A stretch of DNA of 54,050 nt, from NCBI GenBank assembly GCA_035764005.1, contig DASTZZ010000068.1:1-54050 (forward strand), in the 5' to 3' direction. Positions 35,474-44,330 of this stretch are shown here, in pieces (position 1 is the first letter of the stretch; each line of letters starts with the position of its first letter). A model generated the notes under the pieces. It saw only the letters and a program-made list of their open reading frames with translations. It was not told the origin of the DNA and searched no databases. The translations under genes were made by a program, and so were the position numbers. Source of the stretch: Terriglobales bacterium (GTDB taxonomy: Bacteria > Acidobacteriota > Terriglobia > Terriglobales > Acidobacteriaceae).

Positions 35474-35971
35474 TTACTTCTTCTTTGCCGGTTTCTTCGC
35501 CGCCCTTGCAGTGCCCTTATCGGTACGACCTTTGCTGCTCTTTGACGCTTTCCCTTCGGCTCCGGTGCGACCCTTCTTTTCTGCTTTCTGCTCGGTCTGC
35601 TTGCTGGCCATTTCTTTCTTTTCCTTTTTGGGCTTTGCCGGCTGATCGGGAGCGGTGAACTTCTGGCCGTCAAAGGCGATCTCAGTGATGCGGACGGCGG
35701 TAAAGGGCTGGCGATGTCCTTGCAGCTTCTTGTATTGCTTCTTGCGTTTGAAGTGGAAGACGAGGATCTTGTCGCCGCGTCCTTCTTCCACAACGCTGCC
35801 CACGACGCGCGCGCCACTCTGCGGACGCACGAGCGCGCCCGGCTCTCCGGAAACTGCCAGCACGTCAGTAAACTCGATGTTGCCGTTCTCTGCCGCCTTC
35901 TGGTCGACCCTGATCACGTCTCCGGGTGCGACGCGAAACTGCTTTCCCCCGGCGCGGATAACCGCGTACAT
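35474..35971 (-). CDS. rplU: Ribosomal protein bL21 with a long basic C-terminal tail
   Basis: Residues 1 to about 105 are a normal bL21: MYAVIRAGGKQFRVAPGD, then FHFKRKKQYKKLQGHRQPF with the rRNA-binding basic patch. The usual protein stops near residue 103. Here another 60 residues follow, almost all Lys, Ala, Glu, Gly, Ser and Thr (KPKKEKKEMASKQTEQK at the beginning, ARAAKKPAKKK at the end), probably disordered. Its role is unknown. The frame and codons look normal through the tail. Confidence 0.95.
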   Translation of the reverse strand: MYAVIRAGGKQFRVAPGDVIRVDQKAAENGNIEFTDVLAVSGEPGALVRPQSGARVVGSVVEEGRGDKILVFHFKRKKQYKKLQGHRQPFTAVRITEIAFDGQKFTAPDQPAKPKKEKKEMASKQTEQKAEKKGRTGAEGKASKSSKGRTDKGTARAAKKPAKKK

Positions 35972-36740
35972 AGGCTGTTCCTTCTGTCGAGAAAAGTTGC
36001 TTGCTGATTCCTACCAGCCGCTCAGAAGAGGGCTACGGGTCCTCAGACGAGGACAACTAGGACAGACAAACCCAACTAGTTTAACGTGCTACGAGGAAAT
36101 GGGTCAAACAGGGAGAGCGGCACTCGGCATTCGGCAGCCAGCATTCGGCCAAAAAGACAGAAACGCGTTTCGGGTTTCGAGTTTCGGGTTTCGGCAAAGC
36201 CAAGCGCGGCGATTCAGGTGAGAACTGGCTTTGCCGAAAACCTTGAAACGTGAAACTTGAAACGCCTTTTTACGGACGCGTCCGTGCCATGCAGGCTGAG
36301 GATTTCGCAACTCGAATCTAAGTAAAAATAGTCCGCGCGCAGCTCTCGACTATCCTTGACACGTCCTTGGGATGGGCGGACACTTGAAGTATCACCTCCG
36401 ATCCGATTCAGGATCGAATGGGCTCTCGGCTTGGAATGTCACCGCATCCTAGTCGGGGGCCTATTTAATTTCCGGCACAACAGACTGATTCACCACGGAG
36501 ACACAGAGGCACAGAGAAATACAAAAAAGCGTTTCCGAGTTTCCCGTGTCGGGTTTCGGCAAAGCCAGCTCGAGCCATAGTGACAAGGACTGGCTTTGCC
36601 GAAACTTGAAACCTGAAACTTGAAACAGCTCAAAAAAGTTTCCGGTTTCGAGTTTCAGGTTTCGGCCAAGCCAGTACAGCCATCTGTGTGGAGGACTGGC
36701 TTTGCCGAAACTTTGAAACCTGAAACTTGAAACAGCTCTA
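35972..36740. other. 769-bp gene-free stretch rich in repeats, upstream of rplU
   Basis: No gene fits here. The rplU promoter must lie near 35980-36100. The remainder is taken up by copy A of the TTTCGG element (36161-36264), a quiet stretch (36265-36487), then copies B and C enclosed by CACGGAG arms. Confidence 0.8.
36161..36264. repeat. TTTCGG hairpin element, copy A
   Basis: The left arm has TTTCGGG or TTTCGAG at 7-nt steps and ends in TTTCGGCAAAGCCA. The right arm starts TGGCTTTGCCGAAA and continues with GAAAC words to 36264. The arms are complementary and enclose a 23-nt loop. Two more copies lie at 36529-36629 and 36638-36735. Confidence 0.85.
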
Positions 36741-36780
36741 CTAAGCCTTTCTCCGTGTCCTCCGTGGCTCCGTGGTGAAT
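36488..36780. repeat. Nested repeat: CACGGAG arms enclosing two TTTCGG elements
   Basis: The outer left arm (36488-36517) starts ATTCACCACGGAG and the outer right arm (36748-36780) ends CTCCGTGGTGAAT, a match to the 1741-1820 element. Inside lie copies B (36529-36629) and C (36638-36735) of the TTTCGG hairpin, each with the CTGGCTTTGCCGAAA core. The right outer arm overlaps the 3' end of hflX. Confidence 0.85.
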
Positions 36781-38198
36781 TGATTTGCTATCCCAACGCG
36801 AAACCGTTCGAGATTGCGCAGCAGTGATTCCGGCCCTTCGACCGTCAGGTCCACGCGGTCGCGTCTAAATTCCCGATTCAGGATTTTGCCTCGGGCTTCG
36901 ATCGTTGCCAGCAGCTTGCCTTCGCTTTGAGGAATGCTCACTGTCATTTTGCCTAACGGATCGGCGGTCAGGATTGCATCGATTCGTTCCAGCAGATTTT
37001 CCAAGCCGTCGCCTTTCATCGCGGAGACCTGAACGATGTTCTCGCCGGCGGAAAGCGACTCGCGCTCTTTGCTGGATAGCAGGTCAATCTTGTTCAGCAC
37101 CTGAATGGTTGGTTTTTCTTGCGCCTCTAGTTCTGCAAGTACTTTCTCGACTTGTTCCTGCTGTTCGGCGGCATTGGGGCTGGTTGCGTCGGAAACGTGC
37201 AGAACCAGTGACGCGCGCTGCACTTCCTCGAGAGTGGCACGAAACGAAGTCACGAGCGTGTGCGGTAGATTGCGGATGAACCCTACCGTGTCAGAGAGCA
37301 GGACTTTGCGTTTCGATGGCAGAGTGATCGAGCGCAGCGTGGGATCGAGCGTCGCGAACATGCGCGAAGAGGCCAGCACCCCGGCCTTGGTCAGTGCGTT
37401 GAAGAGCGTCGATTTTCCCGCATTGGTATAGCCGACCAGCGCAACCGTTTCCACCGGAACGGATTCGCGGCGCTGCCGCTGCTGTGCGCGAATGCGGCGA
37501 ACGTTCTCAAGCTGCTGCTGCACGTGGCGCATGCGGCGGTAGATTTTGCGGCGATCGGTTTCGAGCTGCGTTTCACCGGGCCCGCGTGTGCCGATGCCGC
37601 CGCCGAGTTGAGACATTTCCACGCCGCGTCCGGCGAGGCGCGGCAGCAGATATTCGAGTTGCGCCAACTCCACCTGAAGCTGGCCTTCACGCGTGCGCGC
37701 GTGGCGAGCGAAGATGTCGAGGATCAGCTGCGTGCGGTCGATGACGCGCGCGTCCAGCTCGCGTTCGATGTTGCGCTGCTGCGAAGGAGAAAGATCGTGG
37801 TCGAAGAGCACGACGTCGGCTTGCGATCCGGCTACTGCGCCCTGAATTTCTTCGAGCTTGCCGCGTCCGATGAGAGTTGCCGGATCGAGTTTGTCGCGCC
37901 GCTGCACGACTTCGCCAACGACTTCGGCTCCAGCGCTGGTGGCGAGTTCGCGAAACTCCGCCATCGACTCTTCTGTGGTGAATGCCTCGGGAGCAGTTCG
38001 CGGCTTACGGTCGCCGTTGGTAGGCTCGGCGCCATCATCGCCGCGAGCAACTTCGGACGCTTGTCGCGCGAGCTTTGCCTGCGGCGGCGGACCAGAGCTG
38101 CGCTTCGCGCGCAGGTCAATGCCGACGAGAAAAGCGCGCTCGGCGCCGTTAGCGCCTGCAGCTTCATCGCGATTCGCAAAAGACGGACTTCTGGCCAC
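36741..38198 (-). CDS. hflX: HflX-family GTPase, with a repeat-encoded C-terminus
   Basis: HflX splits or rescues ribosomes in stress. The N-terminal domain ([37 protein letters not shown]) precedes the GTPase with P-loop [22 protein letters not shown] and NKIDLL. The first 75 residues form a low-complexity linker-like extension. The last 12 or 13 residues, [12 protein letters not shown], are encoded by the CACGGAG repeat arm, so the original stop was probably lost when the repeat arrived. It follows hfq by 20 bp, an order also seen in many Proteobacteria. Confidence 0.93.
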   Translation of the reverse strand: MARSPSFANRDEAAGANGAERAFLVGIDLRAKRSSGPPPQAKLARQASEVARGDDGAEPTNGDRKPRTAPEAFTTEESMAEFRELATSAGAEVVGEVVQRRDKLDPATLIGRGKLEEIQGAVAGSQADVVLFDHDLSPSQQRNIERELDARVIDRTQLILDIFARHARTREGQLQVELAQLEYLLPRLAGRGVEMSQLGGGIGTRGPGETQLETDRRKIYRRMRHVQQQLENVRRIRAQQRQRRESVPVETVALVGYTNAGKSTLFNALTKAGVLASSRMFATLDPTLRSITLPSKRKVLLSDTVGFIRNLPHTLVTSFRATLEEVQRASLVLHVSDATSPNAAEQQEQVEKVLAELEAQEKPTIQVLNKIDLLSSKERESLSAGENIVQVSAMKGDGLENLLERIDAILTADPLGKMTVSIPQSEGKLLATIEARGKILNREFRRDRVDLTVEGPESLLRNLERFRVGIANQFTTEPRRTRRKA

Positions 38199-38218
38199 GA
38201 TGAACTTCTAACCGAAGC

Positions 38219-38542
38219 TCAGCCTTCCGAGGCGGCGGTGCCTGGACCAGCTTCGGTGTGAGGTGCCGCACCAGGCTGCCGCTCGGAAGCGGGCGGACGA
38301 TGCTCGCCTGCAGGGCGGTCCATGTGATGCGGTCCGCGGGCGATCACCACAGTTGAGATCGCGTGCTTAAAGATGAGCTGCTCCTGACTGTTGGTCTCCA
38401 GGACGACGGAGTATTTGTCGAATGAGCGAATGCGGCCGCTCAGTTTCACTCCACTCATTAAATAGATGGTGATTGGAGACTTGTCCTTACGAGCAGTATT
38501 TAGGAAAGTGTCCTGAATATTCTGCGCCGGCTTCGTTTCCAT
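38219..38542 (-). CDS. hfq: RNA chaperone Hfq
   Basis: The Sm core is clear: [20 protein letters not shown], then the Sm1 part [18 protein letters not shown] and the Sm2 part [11 protein letters not shown], where many Hfq proteins read YKHAIST. Hfq pairs small RNAs with mRNAs. A disordered tail of about 35 residues ([20 protein letters not shown] onward) follows. The ATG at 38542 is preceded by AAGGAGAG; an upstream frame to 38623 adds unrelated residues. It heads the hfq-hflX operon. Confidence 0.94.
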   Translation of the reverse strand: METKPAQNIQDTFLNTARKDKSPITIYLMSGVKLSGRIRSFDKYSVVLETNSQEQLIFKHAISTVVIARGPHHMDRPAGEHRPPASERQPGAAPHTEAGPGTAASEG

Positions 38543-38876
38543 TGCCGATCTCTCCTTGATCCAGAACCAGATTGGGCCTGCAACAGCCCCTCCAAGATAG
38601 AACCCGACCGGAGGTCTTGGCAAATGGGAAACACACAGGATGGCGGTGGCGGTTGCTGTTCCATTGCCATGCTGCGACGTGCATCATGAAGTGCAGCCGT
38701 TCAGATGCGGGTTGGACCACGTATTACCATAGCGGTTCTGTTTCCGCGGCAACACCGCCATTCCAGCGAAGTTGCGCCGTGAAACGACGCGTTGACCACG
38801 CATCGGTGCACGCCAGTAAAGCATCTATATAGGCGGATAAAAGTGGTGAAAAAAGATTTTTGCTGGAGGCAAGATT
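38543..38876. other. 334-bp divergent region between hfq and the BON gene
   Basis: No gene or strong repeat is seen. The strand near 38840-38876 is AT-rich and holds a good ribosome site (GGAGGC) for the BON gene. Promoters for both genes should be here, but no convincing -35/-10 pair at normal spacing was found. Confidence 0.5.
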
Positions 38877-39452
38877 ATGAGATTGGTTTTAACTTTCCTG
38901 CTGCTTGGTGGATTGTCATTCGCTCAGGCGCAGTCGAACGGCAATGCAGGCAACGCGCAGGCGCAGATGGCCATGCGCCCCGGTCCGAATGCTGATCAGG
39001 ATCGTATCGCGAAAGAGGTTCGTCATGAGCTGGTGATGCTCCCGTACTACTCTATCTTTGACGATCTGGAGTTCACGGTGAACGGCGACACGGTTACGCT
39101 GCTCGGCTCGGTGACCCGGCCCACCTTGAAGAGCGACGCGGAGAACGTGGTCAAGAAGGTAGAAGGTGTGAACAAGGTAAATAATGAGATCAAGGTGTTG
39201 CCGCCTTCTCCCAACGACGATCGCATTCGCATGGAAGTTGCGCGCGCAATCTCGCGCCAAAGCAGTTTGTACCGTTACTTCATGGGGGCGGTCGGATCGA
39301 TCCACATCATCGTGGACAATGGCCATGTGACGCTGAAGGGCTTTGTCGACAATCAGGCTGACGACACTCAGGCGAAGCTGGCTGCGAATCAAGTGCCGGG
39401 CGTCTTCTCGGTTACCGACGACCTGCAGGTCACGAATCAAAAAGAGCGGTAA
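38877..39452 (+). CDS. Secreted protein with two BON domains
   Basis: After a signal peptide (MRLVLTFLLLGGLSFAQAQ) and an Asn/Gln-rich linker come two BON units: about 42-107 (VRHELVMLPYYSIFDDLEFT, DTVTLLGSVTRP) and 115-185 (VARAISRQSSLYRYFM, GHVTLKGFVDNQAD). BON domains bind phospholipid membranes, as in OsmY, and are often made in osmotic or envelope stress. The gene has its own ribosome site (GGAGGC) and is followed by a terminator, so it is probably transcribed alone. Confidence 0.9.
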   Translation: MRLVLTFLLLGGLSFAQAQSNGNAGNAQAQMAMRPGPNADQDRIAKEVRHELVMLPYYSIFDDLEFTVNGDTVTLLGSVTRPTLKSDAENVVKKVEGVNKVNNEIKVLPPSPNDDRIRMEVARAISRQSSLYRYFMGAVGSIHIIVDNGHVTLKGFVDNQADDTQAKLAANQVPGVFSVTDDLQVTNQKER

Positions 39453-39503
39453 GCAGAACTAAATGAAAATACGGGTCCGCACGGTTAACGCGGACGCACA
39501 AGC

Positions 39504-39549
39504 AGGCGACAGCAACTCTGGCGTAAGCCAACAGGAGCTGTCGCCTTTT
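39504..39549 (+). terminator. Terminator after the BON gene
   Basis: AGGCGACAGC (39504-39513) and GCTGTCGCCT (39537-39546) form a perfect 10-bp stem, followed by TTT. The loop contains a second weak TGGC/GCCA pair. Confidence 0.8.
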
Positions 39550-39591
39550 GCATCACCTAAGTAGGTCGGTCTATCGACACACCGCAACGGA

Positions 39592-41430
39592 ATGCGCTAC
39601 GGCAGAGATGTTGCACCTCGAATCGACGATTACGGCATCATCGGCGACTGCCGTTCCGCAGCTCTGATTTCCCGTCACGGATCCCTCGACTGGCTCTGCT
39701 GGCCCTGGTTCGACAGTCCTTCACTGTTCGCGGCAATTCTCGATACGGAAAAAGGCGGCTTTTGGCGCATTGCGCCTGCGGGCGAGTACAGCTCGACGCG
39801 ACGATATCTTCCGGGCACCAACGTTCTGGAAACCGAGTTTCAGACCAGGACCGGAACGCTGCGCCTGCTCGACTGCATGCCCGTATATGACACGTCATAT
39901 GAGCGACAGCACATGATCGCCGACCGCGAGGTTCTCCGGGTTATCGAGTGCGTAGAAGGAGAGGTCAAGCTCGACGGCATCTATGCTCCAGCTCCGAAAT
40001 ATGGAAAGTGCTCTTGCAGATGGACTCATAGCCGCAGCCTGGGAATTCGCGTTGAGTTTCGCGGAGGAGCGGTTTGGTTTCGCAGCGATCTAGATTGGCA
40101 CTTCGATGACCACTATGCCGTGTGTAACGACACACTCAAGGCGGGCGAGCGCAAGTACTGCTCGATGGTCTTCATGGAGCACGGACCTGCGGTGCTCTCG
40201 CCGTTAGGCCAGTGGTCCGACGCCTCGCTGCAGCAGACCATCGGCTGGTGGAAGCGCTGGTCCGATCGCTGCGCCTATGAAGGACCATTTCGGGAATACG
40301 TCGTCCGCAGTGCGCTGGCGCTGAAGCTGCTCAACTTTGCGCCATCGGGAGCGATTGTCGCTGCGCCAACCGCTTCTCTGCCGGAGCGTTTGGGCGGCAA
40401 TCTCAATTGGGATTACCGATACTGCTGGATGCGCGACGCCTCCATGACCGCAACCGCATTCCTTGGCCTCGGTTATAAGGACGAGGCTGAGGCCTTCATC
40501 GAATGGCTGCTGCATTCCACGCATCTGACCCAGCCCCGTCTTGCCGTCATGTACAGCGTCTACGGACTTCGAGCCCAGCAAGAGCGCGAACTGGATTACT
40601 GGCAGGGTTATCGCGAGTCGCGCCCGGTGCGCGTAGGCAATGGCGCGCGCGACCAACTGCAGCTCGATGTCTACGGCGAGGTCATTTCGGCGACTTCGCA
40701 GCTCGATGAGAGCAGCAAATGCATCGACCGAGCCAGTGCCAGAGTGCTCCGCGGGCTGGGAAAATACGTACGCAAGCACTGGATGCTTCCCGATAAGGGA
40801 ATCTGGGAGCCGCGCACTCCTGATATGCATCATACCCACTCCAAGCTGATGTGCTGGGTGGCGATGAACAAGCTGCTGCGTCTGCATGAGACCGGCTTGC
40901 TCAAAGATCTGGAATATGACGAGGTGAAGCAGACTCGGGACCAGATGCGGCAAGAGATCGAATCACGAGGCTGGAATGAGGAGCTGCAGACCTACACAGC
41001 CATCTATGACGGCAGGGAAGTGGATGCCAGCCTACTGCTCTTTCCCAAACACGAATTCGCGTCGGCAGATTCGCCACGGCTGCAAACCACTTACGCGAGA
41101 ATTCGCGAGAAGCTCAGCGCCGGTCCTGGATTGCTCTATCGCTACCGCGACGATCTAAGCCCAGGCGAAGGAGCGTTCGGAATTTGCTGCTTCTGGGCGG
41201 CAGAGTTTCTTGCCTTGGGCGGCGGCACGCTGGAAGAAGCGGAGGAGGAGTTTCGTTGCGTGCTTCAGTACGCCAACGATCTGGGATTGTACGGAGAAGA
41301 GATCGATCCGGCGACTGGCGACATTCTGGGAAATTTCCCGCAAGGTTTCACCCATATCGGGCTGATTAACACCGCGCTGACGATCGCCGAACGGCAGGCG
41401 CGCGAATCCAAATCAAAGAATGCGGCATGA
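39592..41430 (+). CDS. GH15-family glucoamylase/trehalase-like enzyme
   Basis: The 612-residue cytoplasmic protein starts with the beta domain of the family (DDYGIIGDCRSAALISRHGS, LDWLCWPWFDSPSLFA). The (alpha/alpha)6 barrel follows, with the signature LGGNLNWDYRYCWMRDAS (about residue 265) and late EGAFGICCFWAAEFLALGG. Family members cleave alpha-1,4 or alpha,alpha-1,1 glucose links; bacterial relatives without a signal peptide are often trehalases. The substrate is not decided. Its TGA overlaps the next gene as ATGA, so the two are coupled. Confidence 0.92.
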   Translation: MRYGRDVAPRIDDYGIIGDCRSAALISRHGSLDWLCWPWFDSPSLFAAILDTEKGGFWRIAPAGEYSSTRRYLPGTNVLETEFQTRTGTLRLLDCMPVYDTSYERQHMIADREVLRVIECVEGEVKLDGIYAPAPKYGKCSCRWTHSRSLGIRVEFRGGAVWFRSDLDWHFDDHYAVCNDTLKAGERKYCSMVFMEHGPAVLSPLGQWSDASLQQTIGWWKRWSDRCAYEGPFREYVVRSALALKLLNFAPSGAIVAAPTASLPERLGGNLNWDYRYCWMRDASMTATAFLGLGYKDEAEAFIEWLLHSTHLTQPRLAVMYSVYGLRAQQERELDYWQGYRESRPVRVGNGARDQLQLDVYGEVISATSQLDESSKCIDRASARVLRGLGKYVRKHWMLPDKGIWEPRTPDMHHTHSKLMCWVAMNKLLRLHETGLLKDLEYDEVKQTRDQMRQEIESRGWNEELQTYTAIYDGREVDASLLLFPKHEFASADSPRLQTTYARIREKLSAGPGLLYRYRDDLSPGEGAFGICCFWAAEFLALGGGTLEEAEEEFRCVLQYANDLGLYGEEIDPATGDILGNFPQGFTHIGLINTALTIAERQARESKSKNAA

Positions 41431-41909
41431 TTATGCAGATTCATTGGGGAGACTGGATATTCTGGGGCTTTGTCGCCACTCTTGCCCTGGTGGTGACCGA
41501 GAGCATTGCCCAGGGACTCGGCCTCACCCGGCTAAACCTGCCACTCATTTTGGGCGCAGGTTTCACTCCCGACCGCGATCGGGCGCGTGCTCTGGGCATT
41601 GGACTGCACATCCTGATGGGTTGGGCTTTCTCCTTCTTTTATGTGATCGCCATGAACATGCTGGGCGGCCCGAACTGGTATCGAGGAACTCTGATTGGGC
41701 TCTGCCATGCCTTGTTCATCTGCGTGATCGGCTGGCAGGCGCTGCCCGGCATCCATCCCCGCATGGCCAGCGAAACACACGGCCCAACTTCTGCGCGGAT
41801 GCTCGAGCCTCCCGGATTCATGGGGCTCAACTATGGCGTGAGCACTCCCATCGCTGTGTTCGTCACGCATGCGATCTTTGGGGCGATTCTGGGCGTCTTT
41901 TATCACTGA
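41427..41909 (+). CDS. Four-span membrane protein of unknown function
   Basis: The start overlaps the GH15 stop (ATGA). The 160-residue product has hydrophobic segments near 11-30, 55-78, 83-105 and 138-158, for example ALGIGLHILMGWAFSFFYVI and IAVFVTHAIFGAILGVFYH. Histidines at about 56, 91, 107 and 149 lie close to the membrane and could bind a metal or heme, but no motif is decisive. I do not recognise the family. Coupling to the glycosidase suggests shared expression. Confidence 0.75.
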   Translation: MIMQIHWGDWIFWGFVATLALVVTESIAQGLGLTRLNLPLILGAGFTPDRDRARALGIGLHILMGWAFSFFYVIAMNMLGGPNWYRGTLIGLCHALFICVIGWQALPGIHPRMASETHGPTSARMLEPPGFMGLNYGVSTPIAVFVTHAIFGAILGVFYH

Positions 41910-42041
41910 TCATTTCCGAATCGGGAAGACAGCAATGAGGATGGAGCTTTGCCTCAACTCAGCTCGAAGGACTAAGAGGGATTAAGTAGGGCAAGTTTAG
42001 AGTCACAGGATGCCATTCCGATATGAGAGGATGTTCGAGAA

Positions 42042-42437
42042 ATGAGCCATCAACGTCCCCGAGTTCTCAGTATTGATGACAACAAGATGCTCAACCTCAT
42101 GCGCCAGAAGGTGCTTGGCATCAGCGGCTTCGATTGTGACCTTGCCTACACCGCTGAGCAAGCGCTCGCCATGGTGATTACTTCTCATTACGACGCAATC
42201 CTTCTTGACTACTATCTGCCTGGTACCACCGGCTTGAGCGTGGCGCAAACCATCAAAACCATTCGTCCGGGTCCGCCGGTGATCCTGGTTACCGGAGAAG
42301 AATTGCTGGAACGCAGCAATGCGATTCACAGCTACATCGTAAAGGGTGAAGGTCCCGAGGTTCTGCTAGACAAACTGAAAGCAGCAATTGGCCAGCGCCG
42401 CGAAGTCAAGAGCATGCAGGCTGTCGCAAGCTGGTGA
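42042..42437 (+). CDS. Single-domain response regulator (receiver only)
   Basis: The 131-residue protein is a bare receiver domain: VLSIDDNKM with the acidic pair, the phosphoacceptor Asp in AILLDYYLPG, the threonine in ILVTGEE and the lysine in YIVKGEGPE. Such CheY-like proteins act by protein contact. No kinase lies nearby, so its partner is unknown. The C-terminus ends shortly after the last helix. Confidence 0.88.
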   Translation: MSHQRPRVLSIDDNKMLNLMRQKVLGISGFDCDLAYTAEQALAMVITSHYDAILLDYYLPGTTGLSVAQTIKTIRPGPPVILVTGEELLERSNAIHSYIVKGEGPEVLLDKLKAAIGQRREVKSMQAVASW

Positions 42438-42600
42438 GAAGCGCAACGCGTCCATTCTGACGCAATGCCCATTAGCAGCCTGCGACTCTCGTTCCTTAGT
42501 TGCTGCCAATTGCCATAGCGGCGAACCCGTAAACACGGCAGGTTGCGGGCATATTGGTCGGCGAGTCGCGAGATAGAAGTGCACTGGTTCGACACTGTTT

Positions 42601-43431
42601 CTACGCGGCTCCCGCCGCTGATGTCCTTCCGGCTTGGCGCCGCAGAAACTGCAATGTCGTTTCGTTGAACTCCTCGACTTTTTCGTAAAACGGTGCGTGT
42701 GAGCACTCTTCGAAAATCACAATCTCGGAATTGCGAATCGCTTTCGTCATTTGATCGGCAAACCGAATCGAGGTGACCGTGTCGTACCGTCCGAACGTTA
42801 TTTGTGTCGGCGCGGTGATCTGCGAAAGCTGTGCCTCGACATCGTGCGTAATCACCGCGTTCGATTGCTTGTGGAATGATTCCACCGGCTGGGCAGGCCG
42901 CGATCGCGCAAAATCGGCGAGCGATTCAATGTACTCCGGCCTGGCGGCATAGAGTTCAGGAGTGAAGCACCACGGAAAGATCGCCTGGATGAGCGTTTCA
43001 GATACGCTGGCGAGTGCCTTCGCCGTGGTCTGCCAGCTCTCAAGTACGGTCTTCAGGAAAAGATCCGTTTTGGGCCAGCAGCTGTGCACCGAGAGCGACA
43101 GCACTTTCGCCGGGTATTTTGCTGCCAGCCACAGCCCCACCGCCCCTCCCATAGATAGGCCAGTCACGTGTGCTCTCTGTAAGCCGATGGCCTGCATGAA
43201 CCCTGCTATGTCGTCTGCGAGCGTCTCAGTCGAATACTCGCCGGCAGGATCGTCGGATTCCCCAGTGCCTCTTAGGTCAATGGAGATGCAGGTGAAATGC
43301 GCAGCGTAATTCTGAACCTGAAACGCATAACAGGCGTGATCGGCTGCGAGGTGAGGAATGAGGATCAGAGGTTCGCCGGATCCTTGCTCCTCATAGTTGA
43401 ATGTGATGTTGCGGGCCGAAACCTTGGGCAT
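42601..43431 (-). CDS. Alpha/beta hydrolase (3-oxoadipate enol-lactonase-like)
   Basis: The fold is complete: nucleophile in VTGLSMGGAVGL (about residue 97), acid in FGRYDTVTS, and histidine in FEECSHAPFYE. GSGEPLILIPHLAADHACYAF forms the oxyanion region, where many relatives read HGxxxx. The resemblance to PcaD or RsbQ-like esterases is general, so the substrate is open. I start at the ATG at 43431, which has AAGGAG just upstream; the longer frame to 43545 is not supported. It stands alone. Confidence 0.85.
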   Translation of the reverse strand: MPKVSARNITFNYEEQGSGEPLILIPHLAADHACYAFQVQNYAAHFTCISIDLRGTGESDDPAGEYSTETLADDIAGFMQAIGLQRAHVTGLSMGGAVGLWLAAKYPAKVLSLSVHSCWPKTDLFLKTVLESWQTTAKALASVSETLIQAIFPWCFTPELYAARPEYIESLADFARSRPAQPVESFHKQSNAVITHDVEAQLSQITAPTQITFGRYDTVTSIRFADQMTKAIRNSEIVIFEECSHAPFYEKVEEFNETTLQFLRRQAGRTSAAGAA

Positions 43432-43621
43432 GGATATTCTCCTTACAATCGGCGGCGCTGGCCCTGAGTTGTCGGGCGCATTATGACTCCAAATGCCCCT
43501 GCTCGTACTGAAAAATGGCGATCTCAAAGCGTCCCCACCCATCAAAAAGTGGGGATGAGTGGGGGCTCGCTCAACCGAATCGGTCTCGGTCGCATGAAAG
43601 ACTTTCGAATTTCGAAATCGC

Positions 43622-43993
43622 TTACGCTCCAGTTGAAGTGCCCTGAAAGTTCAGTGCGACGTTCTTGAAGTCTATTTCGTCGAGAACACTAGCGTTGTTT
43701 GCATTCTCGTGGGTTTCGAGAGCAGGTCCATTTTGGGCGACGCTGGACGCCAATCTCTCATGTGACAATTTCGCCGGCGCCGTAACCACTTCCTTGTTGT
43801 TTTGGATAAACGCAACTTGCACGTTTGGTCCATTTCCGGTCCACTCCACCTTGTAAGTTCCGGGTTTTAACTGTTGATTAGCGACGAGCGTCGCCGATTG
43901 GATCTCGATGTTCTTGCTGTTCTTGGTTGCCGCGAGTGAGACAAGCGGAGCCGACAGCATAAACGAGAGCAGAAGTATCAGATTCGTTTTCAT
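43622..43993 (-). CDS. Small secreted protein of unknown function
   Basis: A signal peptide (MKTNLILLLSFMLSAPLVSL) and a good ribosome site (AGGAG) begin a 123-residue protein. The mature part has a beta strand pattern (SATLVANQQLKPGTYKVEWTG, VQVAFIQNNKEVVTAPAKLS) like small periplasmic beta-barrel or sandwich proteins. Similar short secreted proteins with KPGTYKVxW are frequent in Acidobacteriota, as far as I recall. No function can be given. Confidence 0.75.
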   Translation of the reverse strand: MKTNLILLLSFMLSAPLVSLAATKNSKNIEIQSATLVANQQLKPGTYKVEWTGNGPNVQVAFIQNNKEVVTAPAKLSHERLASSVAQNGPALETHENANNASVLDEIDFKNVALNFQGTSTGA

Positions 43994-44330
43994 AAAGGAT
44001 TCGCTCCTATAAATCTTTCCTACTTATGTAGACGCGTCTGAACGTAAAAACGCGACCCAACCTGCTGATGCATGCTCATGTGGGATAAAACGATTGCTGG
44101 AGCAATGACTTGGGAGAGACGGGTGGGACGATATGGACAGCGATAGACTCTGTGGACGTAGTGGTTTTCTCCGACGTTCAACCTGTTCAGATTCGGACAG
44201 CTCTTTTCGCATCCGACGCTCCGCTTCCGCCTTTCGCCTATAAGCTTTTCGTAAGTCTTTGACCGCATTGCACCCGGTGGAACCAATTGGTGGAACCAGC
44301 AATGCACTCAAATCCTGGTTCGAGGAATTC
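43994..44330. other. 337-bp divergent region without a confirmed gene
   Basis: Between the secreted-protein start and the permease start I see no sure gene. GGTTCCACC occurs twice within 13 bp near 44270-44296 (opposite strand), next to the permease start. A charged minus-strand frame over 44150-44332 is discussed under rejected items. Confidence 0.45.

Noticed and set aside
36265-36487. Possible small gene between repeat copies
   Set aside because: The plus-strand frame here reads into the CACGGAG arm and lacks a ribosome site.
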